Assembly (NCBI GenBank): GCA_002503845.1
Contig: DASO01000016.1
Location: 61,835 to 90,782 of the forward strand
DNA from: Euryarchaeota archaeon UBA24
Lineage (GTDB): Archaea; Halobacteriota; Halobacteria; Halobacteriales; Hikarchaeaceae
DNA: 28,948 nucleotides
Direction: 5' to 3'
In this document: one piece after another, positions 1 to 7,804 of the stretch
How the letters are laid out: each line of letters starts with the position of its first letter
Numbering within the stretch: the first letter of the stretch is position 1
Made by a program: the position numbers and the translations under genes
Notes under the pieces: generated by a model
Told to the model about the DNA's origin: nothing
Databases searched by the model: none
What the model saw: the letters and a program-made list of their open reading frames with translations, nothing else

Positions 1-1422
1 TCTTCCACGGATGTATTCGTCGAGATCCATATTTTGCCAAATCTCTGCAGGTGGTTCACAATGTGGTGGGTAATCAACATCGAGCGGTTTGGTTGCGTCA
101 ATGAACACACGAGTATCGACACCGCCACCGGTGTAAGGCCATCCTCTTCCATCAGTTCCAATAGGATCTAGACATTCGATATAAGCATCTTTGATGAAAT
201 TGATGTCTCGGTCGGGGCGGCATTTCATTGCCATTGCCCACCAGATATCGTGCATATCGTATGGATCTTGTTCTTCATCGACTACGACAACATATTTCAT
301 GAAATATTTTCCGGATGAAGCGGCTATTGCTGCTTGTTTTCCAACTCCAGGGTATTCATTTCTTACTTGGACAATAGCCACAAACTTACTACATTCGGGT
401 GGTAGGTGAACATCCATAACTTGGGAGACTGCGTCTTTTGCCTTTCGGTAAACGTCAGTTTCCATAGGCAGTGCACCGTGCATGAGGTGGTCAATGTAAG
501 GATTATACACATCATAATAAATAGGATCTTTTCTGTGGGTGATTGCAGTTACTTCACAAACTGGAGATTCCCGTTCTTTGCCAAGTAGGTATGTAAATTC
601 ACAGAATGGACCTTCTTTTTCTCGGACATGAGGTTGTATTACCCCTTCGACTACTAACTCTGCATCTGCAGGGACAAGTAAATCATTTGTTTTACATTTC
701 ACTAGATCCATAGGTTCGCCCAGTACACCTCCGATTGCTTTATATTCATCTTCTACTGTGTGAACTTGACATCCCATGATTGCAGCTGGGTGGTGTCCGA
801 CATATGCTGCGAAGGGAAGGGGTTCATCTTTGGCTTCAGCTTGACTGAGAATGGAATATGCATGAGTTCCACGCGCGAGGAACAAACCAGTTTTATATGC
901 ACCATTTTCGTCTTGTTTTCTCATCATACGGTAAATACCGCAATTGTGACGTTCGTTTTCAGAATCCCAGACGACGAACACTTCTGCGTCCATAAATGGC
1001 GCAGGTTCTTCTGGAGTGTGAGTCAGCAAAGGAAGTGAGTTTAAATCTGCGTCTTTTCCTTTTTTCACTACGTCTTGGACAGCCCCTTTAGATACGATAT
1101 TATAATCCAATAGTTTTTCTCTGCGTTCTAAATATTTCCAGAGGAGATTATCAGGTGTGGTTTGAAGGGCTTCTGCTAATCTTTGTCTTGTTGCCAAGAC
1201 GTTTGTAACCACTTCCCATTCAGGGTAGCCTTTAACATTTCCCCGTTCTACATGTATTAACGGGTAATTGGCAACGTGTCTTCCTCTTTGACCTTCATCT
1301 TGATGGGCCCGGACGAGGGATGCTATTTCATATTTGGGATCTACTTCTTTGTGGACGTGTGCAATTTGCTCGGGGCAATTGTCGTCGAGTTGTTTTAGGA
1401 ATGTTCTCAAATTTTGTTTCAT
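1..1422 (-). CDS. UbiD-family prenyl-FMN decarboxylase, copy 1 (3' end cut by window edge)
   Basis: Reading the minus strand from ATG at 1422 gives 474 open codons to base 1 with no stop, so only the last few residues are missing (the neighbouring paralogue ends two codons later). The family carries out reversible (de)carboxylation of aromatic or unsaturated acids with prenylated FMN. Residues matching the fungal Fdc1 site are visible: NCGIYR at 160-165 (metal-ligand Asn, catalytic Arg), a His at 187, metal-ligand Glu in VEDEY at 226, and the Glu pair of EGPFCE at 270 and 275. It is a tandem paralogue of the next gene, alike through almost the whole length. Substrate is unknown, and the UbiX prenyltransferase that makes the cofactor is not in the window. 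Family call is firm; specificity is not. Confidence 0.9.
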   Translation of the reverse strand, partial: MKQNLRTFLKQLDDNCPEQIAHVHKEVDPKYEIASLVRAHQDEGQRGRHVANYPLIHVERGNVKGYPEWEVVTNVLATRQRLAEALQTTPDNLLWKYLERREKLLDYNIVSKGAVQDVVKKGKDADLNSLPLLTHTPEEPAPFMDAEVFVVWDSENERHNCGIYRMMRKQDENGAYKTGLFLARGTHAYSILSQAEAKDEPLPFAAYVGHHPAAIMGCQVHTVEDEYKAIGGVLGEPMDLVKCKTNDLLVPADAELVVEGVIQPHVREKEGPFCEFTYLLGKERESPVCEVTAITHRKDPIYYDVYNPYIDHLMHGALPMETDVYRKAKDAVSQVMDVHLPPECSKFVAIVQVRNEYPGVGKQAAIAASSGKYFMKYVVVVDEEQDPYDMHDIWWAMAMKCRPDRDINFIKDAYIECLDPIGTDGRGWPYTGGGVDTRVFIDATKPLDVDYPPHCEPPAEIWQNMDLDEYIRGR

Positions 1423-1566
1423 AATGAATTAATTGTACTACTGAGTGTCTGAATAGAGTTTTTCAAACGATATATATCTACTCTTTAAGAAGCAAAGGTG
1501 TATTAAATATTTTGTAGGTATAATAGGTTGTTAATATATTCGTAAAAGAGAGGACGTTACATAATG
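1423..1566. other. Intergenic spacer between UbiD paralogues
   Basis: 144 bp, A/T-rich, with no open frame worth calling. It should hold the promoter of UbiD copy 1; a weak TATA-like stretch on the minus strand (CTCTATTC, about 1451-1458) lies roughly 30 bp before its ATG. No clear terminator hairpin was seen for copy 2. Confidence 0.4.
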
Positions 1567-2964
1567 TTAGGAAGATCTTCCACGGATGTATTCGTCGAGA
1601 TCCATATTTTGCCAAATCTCTGCAGGTGGTTCACAATGTGGTGGGTAATCAACATCGAGCGGTTTGGTTGCGTCAATGAACAATTTGGTATCTACACCAC
1701 CGTGCGTATCGGGCCAGCCACGACCAGTAGTTGCGACAGGGATTAAATTTTCCACATATGCATCTTTGACGAAATTAAAGTCCCGGTCGGGGCGGCATTT
1801 CATTGCCATTGCCCACCAAACATCGTGGGGGTCTCGGATATTTTGTTCTTCGTCTACAACGGTTATGATCTTGGGGAAGTATTTTGCAGATGCTGCTGCT
1901 ATTGCTGCTTGTTTTCCAACTCCGGGGTATTCATTTCTTACTTTGACTATTGCTACAGTCCTACTTGCTTCTGCAGGCATGAAGACATCCATAACCTGGG
2001 ATACTGAATCTTTTGCTTTTCGATAGATATCCACTTCCATAGGGAGTTTTCCTATGTTCACGTGTTCTACCCCGGGATTGTAAACATCAAAGTAAATAGG
2101 ATCTTTTCGGTGAGTGATCGCAGTTATTTCGCAGACGGGAGATTCACGTGCTTTTCCGAGTAAGTATGTGAATTCACAAAATGGACCTTCTTTTTCTCGG
2201 ACATGAGGTTGGATTACCCCTTCGACTACTAGCTCTGCATTTGCGGGGACTTTGAGATCAACAGTTTCGCAATCTACTAGTTCGAGTGGTTCGCCCATTA
2301 CACCTCCAATAGCATTGTATTCGTCTTCGACCGTTTGGACTTGGCAGCCATAAATAAAGGCAGGATGGTGCCCAACTACGGCAGCAAATTCTAGAGGCTC
2401 GTCTCTGGCTTCTGCCTGGCTAAGAATGGAATATGCATGCGTTCCCTGGGCGAAAAATATTCCAGTTTTCCGAGGAGCCTTTTTCATCATACGATAGATT
2501 CCCGTATTGTACCTAGAATTTTCTTGGTCATAGAGAACGAAAACCTCCCCATCCATGAAGGGAGCGGGTTCTTCTACTGTGTGACTCAAAAGAGGTATTT
2601 CATTGATATCAGCTTCATCCCCTATTTTGATTACATCTTTTACAGGTCCGGTGGATACTTCGATGGGTGGTATGGGGTTTGTAACGCGTTCTGTGTACTC
2701 TCGTATTGCTTCTTCGGGTGTCGCATCGATCCCAAGTGCCATGCGATAATCGGTCCCACACAAATTGGTGACTACACTCCAGTCGGGGAACCCTTTAACA
2801 TTTGTGCAAAATATAGCAGGGTAAGCACCGTCTGGTTCGTCTTGTAATTTCCGGACGATGGATGCTATTTCATATTTGGGGTCGACTTCTTTGTCAATAT
2901 AGGCCAACTGAGAAGGCGATTCTCGCTCGAGGATTTCTAGATAAGTTCGAAGGTCCTTTGCCAT
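1567..2964 (-). CDS. UbiD-family prenyl-FMN decarboxylase, copy 2
   Basis: Complete 465-residue UbiD-like protein. The Fdc1-type catalytic set is intact: NTGIYR at 153-158 (Asn metal ligand, catalytic Arg158), His176, Glu215 in VEDEY, and Glu259/Glu264 in EGPFCE. Expected role is prenyl-FMN-dependent reversible decarboxylation of an aromatic or alpha,beta-unsaturated acid in the cytoplasm. Classical menaquinone-pathway UbiD is possible, but the tandem duplication and the catabolic genes elsewhere in the window suggest a degradative role (inference). A TATA-like box (CTTATGAAT on the minus strand, about 2990-2998) lies about 30 bp before the ATG, consistent with a leaderless message. Its last 107 bp are identical to copy 1, far more similar than the rest of the genes. 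Confidence 0.92.
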   Translation of the reverse strand: MAKDLRTYLEILERESPSQLAYIDKEVDPKYEIASIVRKLQDEPDGAYPAIFCTNVKGFPDWSVVTNLCGTDYRMALGIDATPEEAIREYTERVTNPIPPIEVSTGPVKDVIKIGDEADINEIPLLSHTVEEPAPFMDGEVFVLYDQENSRYNTGIYRMMKKAPRKTGIFFAQGTHAYSILSQAEARDEPLEFAAVVGHHPAFIYGCQVQTVEDEYNAIGGVMGEPLELVDCETVDLKVPANAELVVEGVIQPHVREKEGPFCEFTYLLGKARESPVCEITAITHRKDPIYFDVYNPGVEHVNIGKLPMEVDIYRKAKDSVSQVMDVFMPAEASRTVAIVKVRNEYPGVGKQAAIAAASAKYFPKIITVVDEEQNIRDPHDVWWAMAMKCRPDRDFNFVKDAYVENLIPVATTGRGWPDTHGGVDTKLFIDATKPLDVDYPPHCEPPAEIWQNMDLDEYIRGRSS

Positions 2965-3037
2965 TATATGATTGCACAGAGATCAAACAAATTCATAAGG
3001 ATGTTTATTCGAATTTTCAGGGTGTTTTAACGGAGGG

Positions 3038-3044
3038 GTTTAAT
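3038..3044 (+). promoter_or_regulatory. TATA-like box of dphB
   Basis: GTTTAAT centred about 26 bp before the dphB ATG. This is the archaeal TBP-site spacing expected if transcription starts at or next to the start codon. Confidence 0.45.
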
Positions 3045-3066
3045 TGATCGAAAACGAGAATCGAGT

Positions 3067-3813
3067 ATGCTCTCATTTGTCGGTTTGGGGTTATATGATG
3101 TAAAATCGATCACAGTGAGGGGTGCAGAAGTGATTAGAGAGGCGGATTTTGTGTTTCTTGAAAATTATACGAGTAAACTAGGGGGGTCGGAGGTTGAAGA
3201 ATTGGAAAAATACTATGGAAAGAATATTGAGATTCTTCAAAGAGAGGATGTGGAAGTGAATCCAGAGAAGGTATTAGAAGCTGCGAAAGAAGGCGAGGTT
3301 GCGATACTAATAGCAGGAGATCCCATGATTGCCACTACCCATGTAGACCTTAGGCTTCGGGCGAATGTAAGGGGGATAGAAACTGAGGTGATACACGGGA
3401 CTAGTGCAAGTACCGCCGCGTGTGGACTTACAGGATTGCAAAACTACAGATTTGGAAAATCCACCACAGTGCCATTTGAACCAGTAGAAAAGTTGCCAGA
3501 TAGCGTATATCAGACGATTGAGGGGAATAGAGAAAGGGGATTACACACATTGGTATATTTAGATATAAAGATTGAGCAAAATAAATATATGAAGGGGAAT
3601 GAAGCTGCGAAAAAATTAATGGGGATCGGAGAAGATTGGATAGGCATAATCATAGCAAGGGCAGGGAGTAAAAATCCACGTGTGGTCACTGGTAGGTTGG
3701 AAAAATTGTCAAAGATGGATTTTGGAAAACCATTACATTTGATGGTAATACCAGGGGAGTTACACCATATGGAAATGGAAGCACTAGAATCATTTACAGA
3801 GATGCATTTATAA
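3067..3813 (+). CDS. dphB: Diphthine synthase (diphthamide biosynthesis methyltransferase)
   Basis: 248 residues, the usual length for archaeal Dph5/DphB. It transfers methyl groups from S-adenosylmethionine to the modified histidine of elongation factor aEF2 during diphthamide synthesis. The N terminus LSFVGLGLYD is the tetrapyrrole-methylase-fold signature; LIAGDPMIATTH near residues 80-92 is the glycine-rich SAM-site loop; HGTSASTAACGLTGLQNYRF follows at about 109-128, and GKSTTVPFEP just after it. All are typical of DphB. It is transcribed divergently from UbiD copy 2 and looks monocistronic, with a TATA-like box about 26 bp before the ATG. A housekeeping gene with no oddity seen. Confidence 0.95.
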   Translation: MLSFVGLGLYDVKSITVRGAEVIREADFVFLENYTSKLGGSEVEELEKYYGKNIEILQREDVEVNPEKVLEAAKEGEVAILIAGDPMIATTHVDLRLRANVRGIETEVIHGTSASTAACGLTGLQNYRFGKSTTVPFEPVEKLPDSVYQTIEGNRERGLHTLVYLDIKIEQNKYMKGNEAAKKLMGIGEDWIGIIIARAGSKNPRVVTGRLEKLSKMDFGKPLHLMVIPGELHHMEMEALESFTEMHL

Positions 3814-3835
3814 GTTTAAGAAAGGGGACGGACTA

Positions 3836-4948
3836 TTATTGCCGTTTGAGGACTAATCGGAGGACATCTTCTTCCAAAAGTTCATGATCGATTCCCACTA
3901 TTTGATCATCGTGTTTTGCACTAGGTCCAGTTATGCGTGCAAATCTGAAAGTTGTTAAGAAATCGCCGCCAAGTTCATGGCAAGCATCCTTAACTGTTGC
4001 ACCTTTTTGGAGGATAAGTGGTTCTTCATAGTCGGGTCCCCTTCCTGGTTTGTCCATATATATTCGAATGAAACCTAGGGAGTCCCAAATTGCATCCTTA
4101 AATTCTACAATTCCAAGCTCCTCTTTTGCACTTATGTGGAGTATGCATTCGGGGGACACTCCGTAGTCCGTCAATTCATTTGAAATGGTGTTTAATGTGG
4201 AAGCGCTAATTGAATCGGATTTATTGATTACAACTAATGATTTTTTATACACACAATTTCCCATGATTCCATCGATCAAGCTATCAAGGTCAAGGGTTTC
4301 TCGAATGGTCACATCCGCGTTTACGATTCCATATTCCATCAAGACTCCTTTAATGGTAGATTCTTCAAGACCCAAATCGACGCTGTGAAAGATAGTGATT
4401 CCACCCCTGCTAGTCCTAGATATTTTAATTTGAGGAGGGGTTGCGTTGATTCGGATGCGGTTTTCATGGAGTTCAGATAAAAGAGTGGAATATAATTGTA
4501 TGTGTTGTGCATCTAAGACAAAAATCACAAGGTCTGCTGTTCTGACGACGGAGAGGACCTCTTTCCCGCGCCCACGTCCCGAAGATGCTCCTTCGATCAA
4601 GCCGGGTAAATCTAGAATTTGGATGTTTGCACCGTGGAGATGGAGCATCCCAGGGGTCACTCCTAGAGTGGTGAAAGCATATTCTCCTACTTCGCTCTCG
4701 GCATTGGTAAGAACATTTAATAAAGTGGATTTGCCTACACTAGGGAATCCGACTAAAGCTACAGTCGCGTCACCACTTTTTCGAACGCCATACCCCCCGC
4801 CCCCTCCCGAAGAGGATTGTCGTTCTACCTGTGCTTTTTTGTCTGCTAATTTTGCTTTTAATCTGCCGAGATGAGACTCAGTTGCTTTGTTTTTCGACGT
4901 TTCACGTATTTCCCGTTCGAGTTCTTCAATTTCCTGCTCTAGTGCCAC
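3836..4948 (-). CDS. drg: DRG-family GTP-binding protein
   Basis: 370-residue Obg/DRG-type GTPase, cytoplasmic, probably ribosome-associated as in other Drg proteins. A charged coiled N-terminal helix (1-45) and a Gly/Ser-rich linker precede the G domain. G1 is GFPSVGKST (67-75), G3 is DLPGL, G4 is NKSD. The C terminus is a TGS domain (DYEEPLILQKGATVKDACHE onward, ending LRLVLKRQ). The gene begins with GTG, which gives the N terminus expected from haloarchaeal homologues. A TATA-like stretch (TTTTTTATCTAT on the minus strand, about 4968-4980) lies about 28 bp upstream. Head-to-head with rpl11, tail-to-tail with dphB. Confidence 0.94.
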   Translation of the reverse strand: MALEQEIEELEREIRETSKNKATESHLGRLKAKLADKKAQVERQSSSGGGGGYGVRKSGDATVALVGFPSVGKSTLLNVLTNAESEVGEYAFTTLGVTPGMLHLHGANIQILDLPGLIEGASSGRGRGKEVLSVVRTADLVIFVLDAQHIQLYSTLLSELHENRIRINATPPQIKISRTSRGGITIFHSVDLGLEESTIKGVLMEYGIVNADVTIRETLDLDSLIDGIMGNCVYKKSLVVINKSDSISASTLNTISNELTDYGVSPECILHISAKEELGIVEFKDAIWDSLGFIRIYMDKPGRGPDYEEPLILQKGATVKDACHELGGDFLTTFRFARITGPSAKHDDQIVGIDHELLEEDVLRLVLKRQ

Positions 4949-5020
4949 TGCCCACTACTGTATCCGGATAGATAAAAAAATCTGCGTCTTTGTGCGAAAG
5001 GGATAGGACAAAAGAGAAAG

Positions 5021-5027
5021 TTTAAAA
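5021..5027 (+). promoter_or_regulatory. TATA-like box of rpl11
   Basis: TTTAAAA centred about 27 bp before the ATG at 5052. It favours that ATG over the upstream in-frame ATG at 5031, which would lie before the predicted transcription start. Confidence 0.6.
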
Positions 5028-5051
5028 CCAATGGTAGGTTTCCGTCAGGGT

Positions 5052-5528
5052 ATGAGTGGTACCGTAGATGTACTTGTAGAAGGTGGCCGGGCAAATCCGG
5101 GACCTCCGATTGGACCAGTTTTAGGCCCTACACCAGTGGATGTTCAAGCAGTGGTTAGTAAGATAAATGAAGTAACTGCTGCTTATGATGGAACGCAAGT
5201 TCCAGTCAAGATAGTTTATGAAGATGACGGGAGTTTTGAATTAGAAGTTGGCAGTCCGCCAACAGCCGCTTTGATCAAGAAAGAGTTAGGTATTGAAAAA
5301 GGATCAGGATATGCAAAGAGGAGTTTTGTCGCAAATATATCCGTGGAGCAAATAAAAAAGATCGCGATTCAAAAATTACCAGGGCTTCTATCATATGATG
5401 TGAAAAATGCTGCAAAAGAAATTGCAGGAACATGTGTTGCATTGGGCATTACTATCGATGGAAAAAATCCAAGAGATTTTAAAGAGAAAGTGGACAGTGG
5501 TGCGTACGATGATATCTTATCTGAATGA
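5052..5528 (+). CDS. rpl11: Large ribosomal subunit protein uL11
   Basis: 158 residues from the chosen start MSGTVDVLVEGG. An in-frame ATG at 5031 would add seven residues absent from haloarchaeal L11 and lies upstream of the transcription start implied by the TATA-like box, so I prefer 5052. uL11 binds the GTPase-associated centre of 23S rRNA. Hallmarks are the proline-rich helix motif NPGPPIGPVLGPTPVDVQAV and the C-terminal rRNA-binding part KNAAKEIAGTCVALGITIDG. A 186-bp gap with its own promoter separates it from rpl1, so uL11 is probably transcribed alone, as reported for Halobacterium. Confidence 0.96.
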   Translation: MSGTVDVLVEGGRANPGPPIGPVLGPTPVDVQAVVSKINEVTAAYDGTQVPVKIVYEDDGSFELEVGSPPTAALIKKELGIEKGSGYAKRSFVANISVEQIKKIAIQKLPGLLSYDVKNAAKEIAGTCVALGITIDGKNPRDFKEKVDSGAYDDILSE

Positions 5529-5538
5529 TAAGAGAGAG

Positions 5539-5551
5539 CGCGTCTGACGCG
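5539..5551 (+). terminator. Inverted repeat after rpl11, possible terminator
   Basis: CGCGTCTGACGCG is a near-perfect inverted repeat (stem CGCG, loop TCTGA) starting 10 bp after the rpl11 stop, followed by an A/T-rich tract containing AAAATTTT. Archaeal termination mainly needs T-tracts, so the hairpin itself may be incidental. Confidence 0.3.
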
Positions 5552-5623
5552 GGATAGAAAATTTTCCGAAAAAATTAAATTGGCCTTTGGGCATGGGGCG
5601 GGCTGGAGATATTCATTACGACG

Positions 5624-5645
5624 GGTTTATGCCCCCACATAAACC
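5624..5645 (+). promoter_or_regulatory. Promoter region of rpl1-rpl10-rpl12 with inverted repeat
   Basis: GGTTTATG at 5624-5631 and CATAAACC at 5638-5645 form a perfect 8-bp inverted repeat around CCCCCA. The left arm resembles a haloarchaeal TATA box (GTTTATG) and would start transcription near 5653-5656, giving a leader of about 60 nt. The symmetry could also be an operator; that is inference. Confidence 0.45.
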
Positions 5646-5658
5646 AAATTTCAGATAA

Positions 5659-5704
5659 CAGGCGAATGCCTGACATATACTGTAGTAGCCGTATGGCGGA
5701 CTAC
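5659..5704 (+). promoter_or_regulatory. Structured mRNA leader, candidate L1-binding autoregulatory site
   Basis: Two hairpins precede rpl1. The first is CAGGC-GAAT-GCCTG (5659-5672). The second is GTAGT (5682-5686) paired with ACTAC (5700-5704), enclosing GCC-GTAT-GGC (5688-5697), with an asymmetric internal loop of A5687 against G5698-G5699. It ends directly at the GGAGG ribosome-binding sequence (5705-5709). In halophilic archaea the L1-L10-L12 transcript carries a leader structure resembling the L1 site on 23S rRNA, and L1 represses its own translation there. Position and shape fit; the match to the rRNA site was not tested. Confidence 0.5.
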
Positions 5705-5714
5705 GGAGGAAAAA

Positions 5715-6353
5715 ATGGCAGATAAAGAAATAGAAGAAGCTGTTATACGCGCACTAGAAACCGCCCCGAGTCGGAATTTTAGAGAATCAGTTGATCTTGC
5801 AATTAATTTAAAAGGATTGGATCTTAGGGATCCAACCAATCGTGTGGATGAAACAGTGGTTCTCCCTAGTGGTACTGGTCGAGAAACAAAGGTTGTATTA
5901 TTTGCAACAGGAGAAAACGCCGTTTTGGGTGAGAAGGTAGTTGAAGAAGTACTGGGATCTGTACAGATAAAAGAATTAGGGGATGACGCAGAAGCTGCGA
6001 AGGCGCTTGCAAATTCAACTGACTTTTTTGTCGCAGATGTTGGATTGATGCAAGACATAGCAAGACTCTTGGGAAAAGTACTAGGGCCAAGAGGAAAAAT
6101 GCCAAGACCACTTCAACCAGAAGAAGATGTGGTTGATGTAGTGAATAGAATGAAAAATACAGTTCAGCTACGGAGTCGGGATAATCGGACGTTCCACGCA
6201 CGTGTTGGGGCACAAGATATGTCTGCAACAGATATAGCCACAAACATAGAAGTGGTGATTAGGAGACTTCATGCAGCATTGAAAAACGGGGCCCTAAATG
6301 TAGATTCGATCTATGTTAAGACCACTATGGGACCTTCAGAGAGGGTAGCATAA
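5715..6353 (+). CDS. rpl1: Large ribosomal subunit protein uL1
   Basis: 212 residues, full length for archaeal L1, which forms the mobile L1 stalk and is a translational repressor of its own operon in archaea. Recognisable parts are the N terminus [20 protein letters not shown], the [14 protein letters not shown] loop, and [14 protein letters not shown] near residues 117-130. The ATG follows a GGAGG Shine-Dalgarno at 5705-5709, unlike the apparently leaderless genes around it, as expected for a message with a regulatory leader. Its stop overlaps the ATG of rpl10 (TAATG), indicating translational coupling. Confidence 0.96.
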   Translation: MADKEIEEAVIRALETAPSRNFRESVDLAINLKGLDLRDPTNRVDETVVLPSGTGRETKVVLFATGENAVLGEKVVEEVLGSVQIKELGDDAEAAKALANSTDFFVADVGLMQDIARLLGKVLGPRGKMPRPLQPEEDVVDVVNRMKNTVQLRSRDNRTFHARVGAQDMSATDIATNIEVVIRRLHAALKNGALNVDSIYVKTTMGPSERVA

Positions 6354-7369
6354 TGTCTACACAAGTGGAACGTCATACAGATAATTTGCCGGAGTGGAAG
6401 ACACAAGAGGTTGAAGAAGTCAAAGAGTGGCTTTTGAGTCACATGAGTATTGGCGTTTGTGATGTCTCAGGCATCCCAAGTAGGCAGTTTCAACAAATGC
6501 GGGCAAGCCTCAGGGGGAAAGTGGCAATCAAGGTGAGTAGAAACACACTAGTTAAACTTGCTGCAGAGGGTGTGAAAGGGCTGGATTCAATGGCAGATCA
6601 GCTAAAAGGGCAGGTAGGCATTGTTGGTACGAATGACAATCCTTTTACATTGTATCAAATGCTCAAAGGTTCGAAAACCCCAGCTCCAATAAATGCAGGA
6701 GATGTAGCCACCAAGCAAATTATCATACCAGAAGGAGACACGGGATTTCCCCCAGGTCCATTTGTAGGAGATCTACAAGCCGTAGGGGCTGCTGCCCAAA
6801 TAGCAGACGGGTCCATTCGAGTGACTGCATCTAGTGTTGTTGCGGAGATGGGAGATGTCATCACTCCAAAACTAGCTAATGTATTAGGTGCTCTTGGAAT
6901 AGAACCGAAAGAAGTTGGGTTGAACTTAAAAGCGGTTTATTCAGGAGGGGTTACTTATGAGGTAAGTTCCCTTGACATAGACACGGATGAATATAGAGTA
7001 AAGTTCATCAAAGCAGCAAATAATGCAAGGAGTTTATCGGTGGGCAGTGGGTACCCAACTTCTCAAACGATATCCACCATGTTAGTTAATGGATTTAGAA
7101 ATGCCAAATCAGTAGGCATTTCGGCAGCTATTGAAAGTCCAGATCTGGCTGTGGAATTGATAAATAAGGCAGCTGCAGAATCACATACATTGGCTGTATC
7201 CTTGGAAGAGGATGCACGGCCCGAAACGCTGAAGAACGTAGCTAGAAATGAATCGATAGACAAAAAAGAACAGAGCGTTGAACAAGAGAATACAGAAGAT
7301 ACCGAAGCTGAAAGTGAAGATGCAACAGAAGAAGCGTCTGCAGCAGGACTTGGGGATCTTTTCGGATAA
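6353..7369 (+). CDS. rpl10: Large ribosomal subunit protein uL10 (P0, stalk base)
   Basis: 338 residues, typical of archaeal P0. It anchors P1 dimers to the ribosome and, with uL11, forms the GTPase-associated centre. The rRNA-binding part holds KVSRNTLVKLA and the insert domain TGFPPGPFVGDLQAVG, followed by the helical spine that binds P1 dimers. After an acidic, glutamate-rich linker (about residues 300-325) it ends in AAGLGDLFG, the factor-binding tail shared with P1. It overlaps rpl1 by one base and lies 26 bp before the P1 gene. Confidence 0.96.
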   Translation: MSTQVERHTDNLPEWKTQEVEEVKEWLLSHMSIGVCDVSGIPSRQFQQMRASLRGKVAIKVSRNTLVKLAAEGVKGLDSMADQLKGQVGIVGTNDNPFTLYQMLKGSKTPAPINAGDVATKQIIIPEGDTGFPPGPFVGDLQAVGAAAQIADGSIRVTASSVVAEMGDVITPKLANVLGALGIEPKEVGLNLKAVYSGGVTYEVSSLDIDTDEYRVKFIKAANNARSLSVGSGYPTSQTISTMLVNGFRNAKSVGISAAIESPDLAVELINKAAAESHTLAVSLEEDARPETLKNVARNESIDKKEQSVEQENTEDTEAESEDATEEASAAGLGDLFG

Positions 7370-7395
7370 AATAAATAAAATAAATAGGAATTAAA

Positions 7396-7728
7396 ATGGA
7401 ATATATATACGCAGCATTAATCCTTCATGAATCGGAAAAAGAAATAAACGAAGAAAGTTTGACAACAGTGCTAAAAGCAGCTGATGTGAAAGTCGAAGAC
7501 GTACGTGTTAAAGCACTAGTTGCGGCACTGGAAGATGTCAATATCGAAGAAGCATTGGAAGCAGGGCAAGTTGCCATTCCCACAGCAGTAGCGGTTGGAG
7601 GTAGTGAGGAGGCTGCTGCAGACTCGGGTAATGCTGAGGAAGCGAAAGCATCTGCAGAGGAAGAAGCAAAACAGACAGAAGAAGAAGAGGCAGCATCCGC
7701 AGCAGGACTTGGGGATCTTTTCGGATAA
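7396..7728 (+). CDS. rpl12: Ribosomal stalk protein P1 (archaeal L12)
   Basis: 110 residues with the standard archaeal P1 layout: an N-terminal dimerisation/P0-binding domain ([20 protein letters not shown]...), an alanine-rich then glutamate-rich flexible hinge (about 65-100), and the conserved tail AAGLGDLFG that recruits translation factors. Last gene of the L1-L10-P1 operon. The last 32 bp, running past the stop, are identical to the end of rpl10. Confidence 0.96.
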   Translation: MEYIYAALILHESEKEINEESLTTVLKAADVKVEDVRVKALVAALEDVNIEEALEAGQVAIPTAVAVGGSEEAAADSGNAEEAKASAEEEAKQTEEEEAASAAGLGDLFG

Positions 7729-7804
7729 AACTGCTACCGAAAGGGGATCAAATTCCTATTAAGTTTTGTTACAAGGAGAAGATTGATATAGCAGGTAGAG
7801 ATGG

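Noticed and set aside
1564..2847. Several plus-strand open frames of 60-136 codons antisense to UbiD copy 2
   Set aside because: They mirror a well-conserved family protein on the minus strand, have no recognisable product and no TATA-like box at a sensible distance.
4446..4874. 142-codon plus-strand frame opposite the Drg GTPase
   Set aside because: The minus strand encodes an unmistakable Drg protein; the plus translation is low-complexity Pro/Arg/Ser and matches nothing I know.
5031..5051. Upstream ATG start for uL11 adding seven residues
   Set aside because: It lies upstream of the transcription start implied by the TATA-like box, and the family N terminus begins at the ATG at 5052.
5651..6243. 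Minus-strand frames of 125 and 135 codons opposite rpl1
   Set aside because: Shadow frames; rpl1 is certain on the plus strand.
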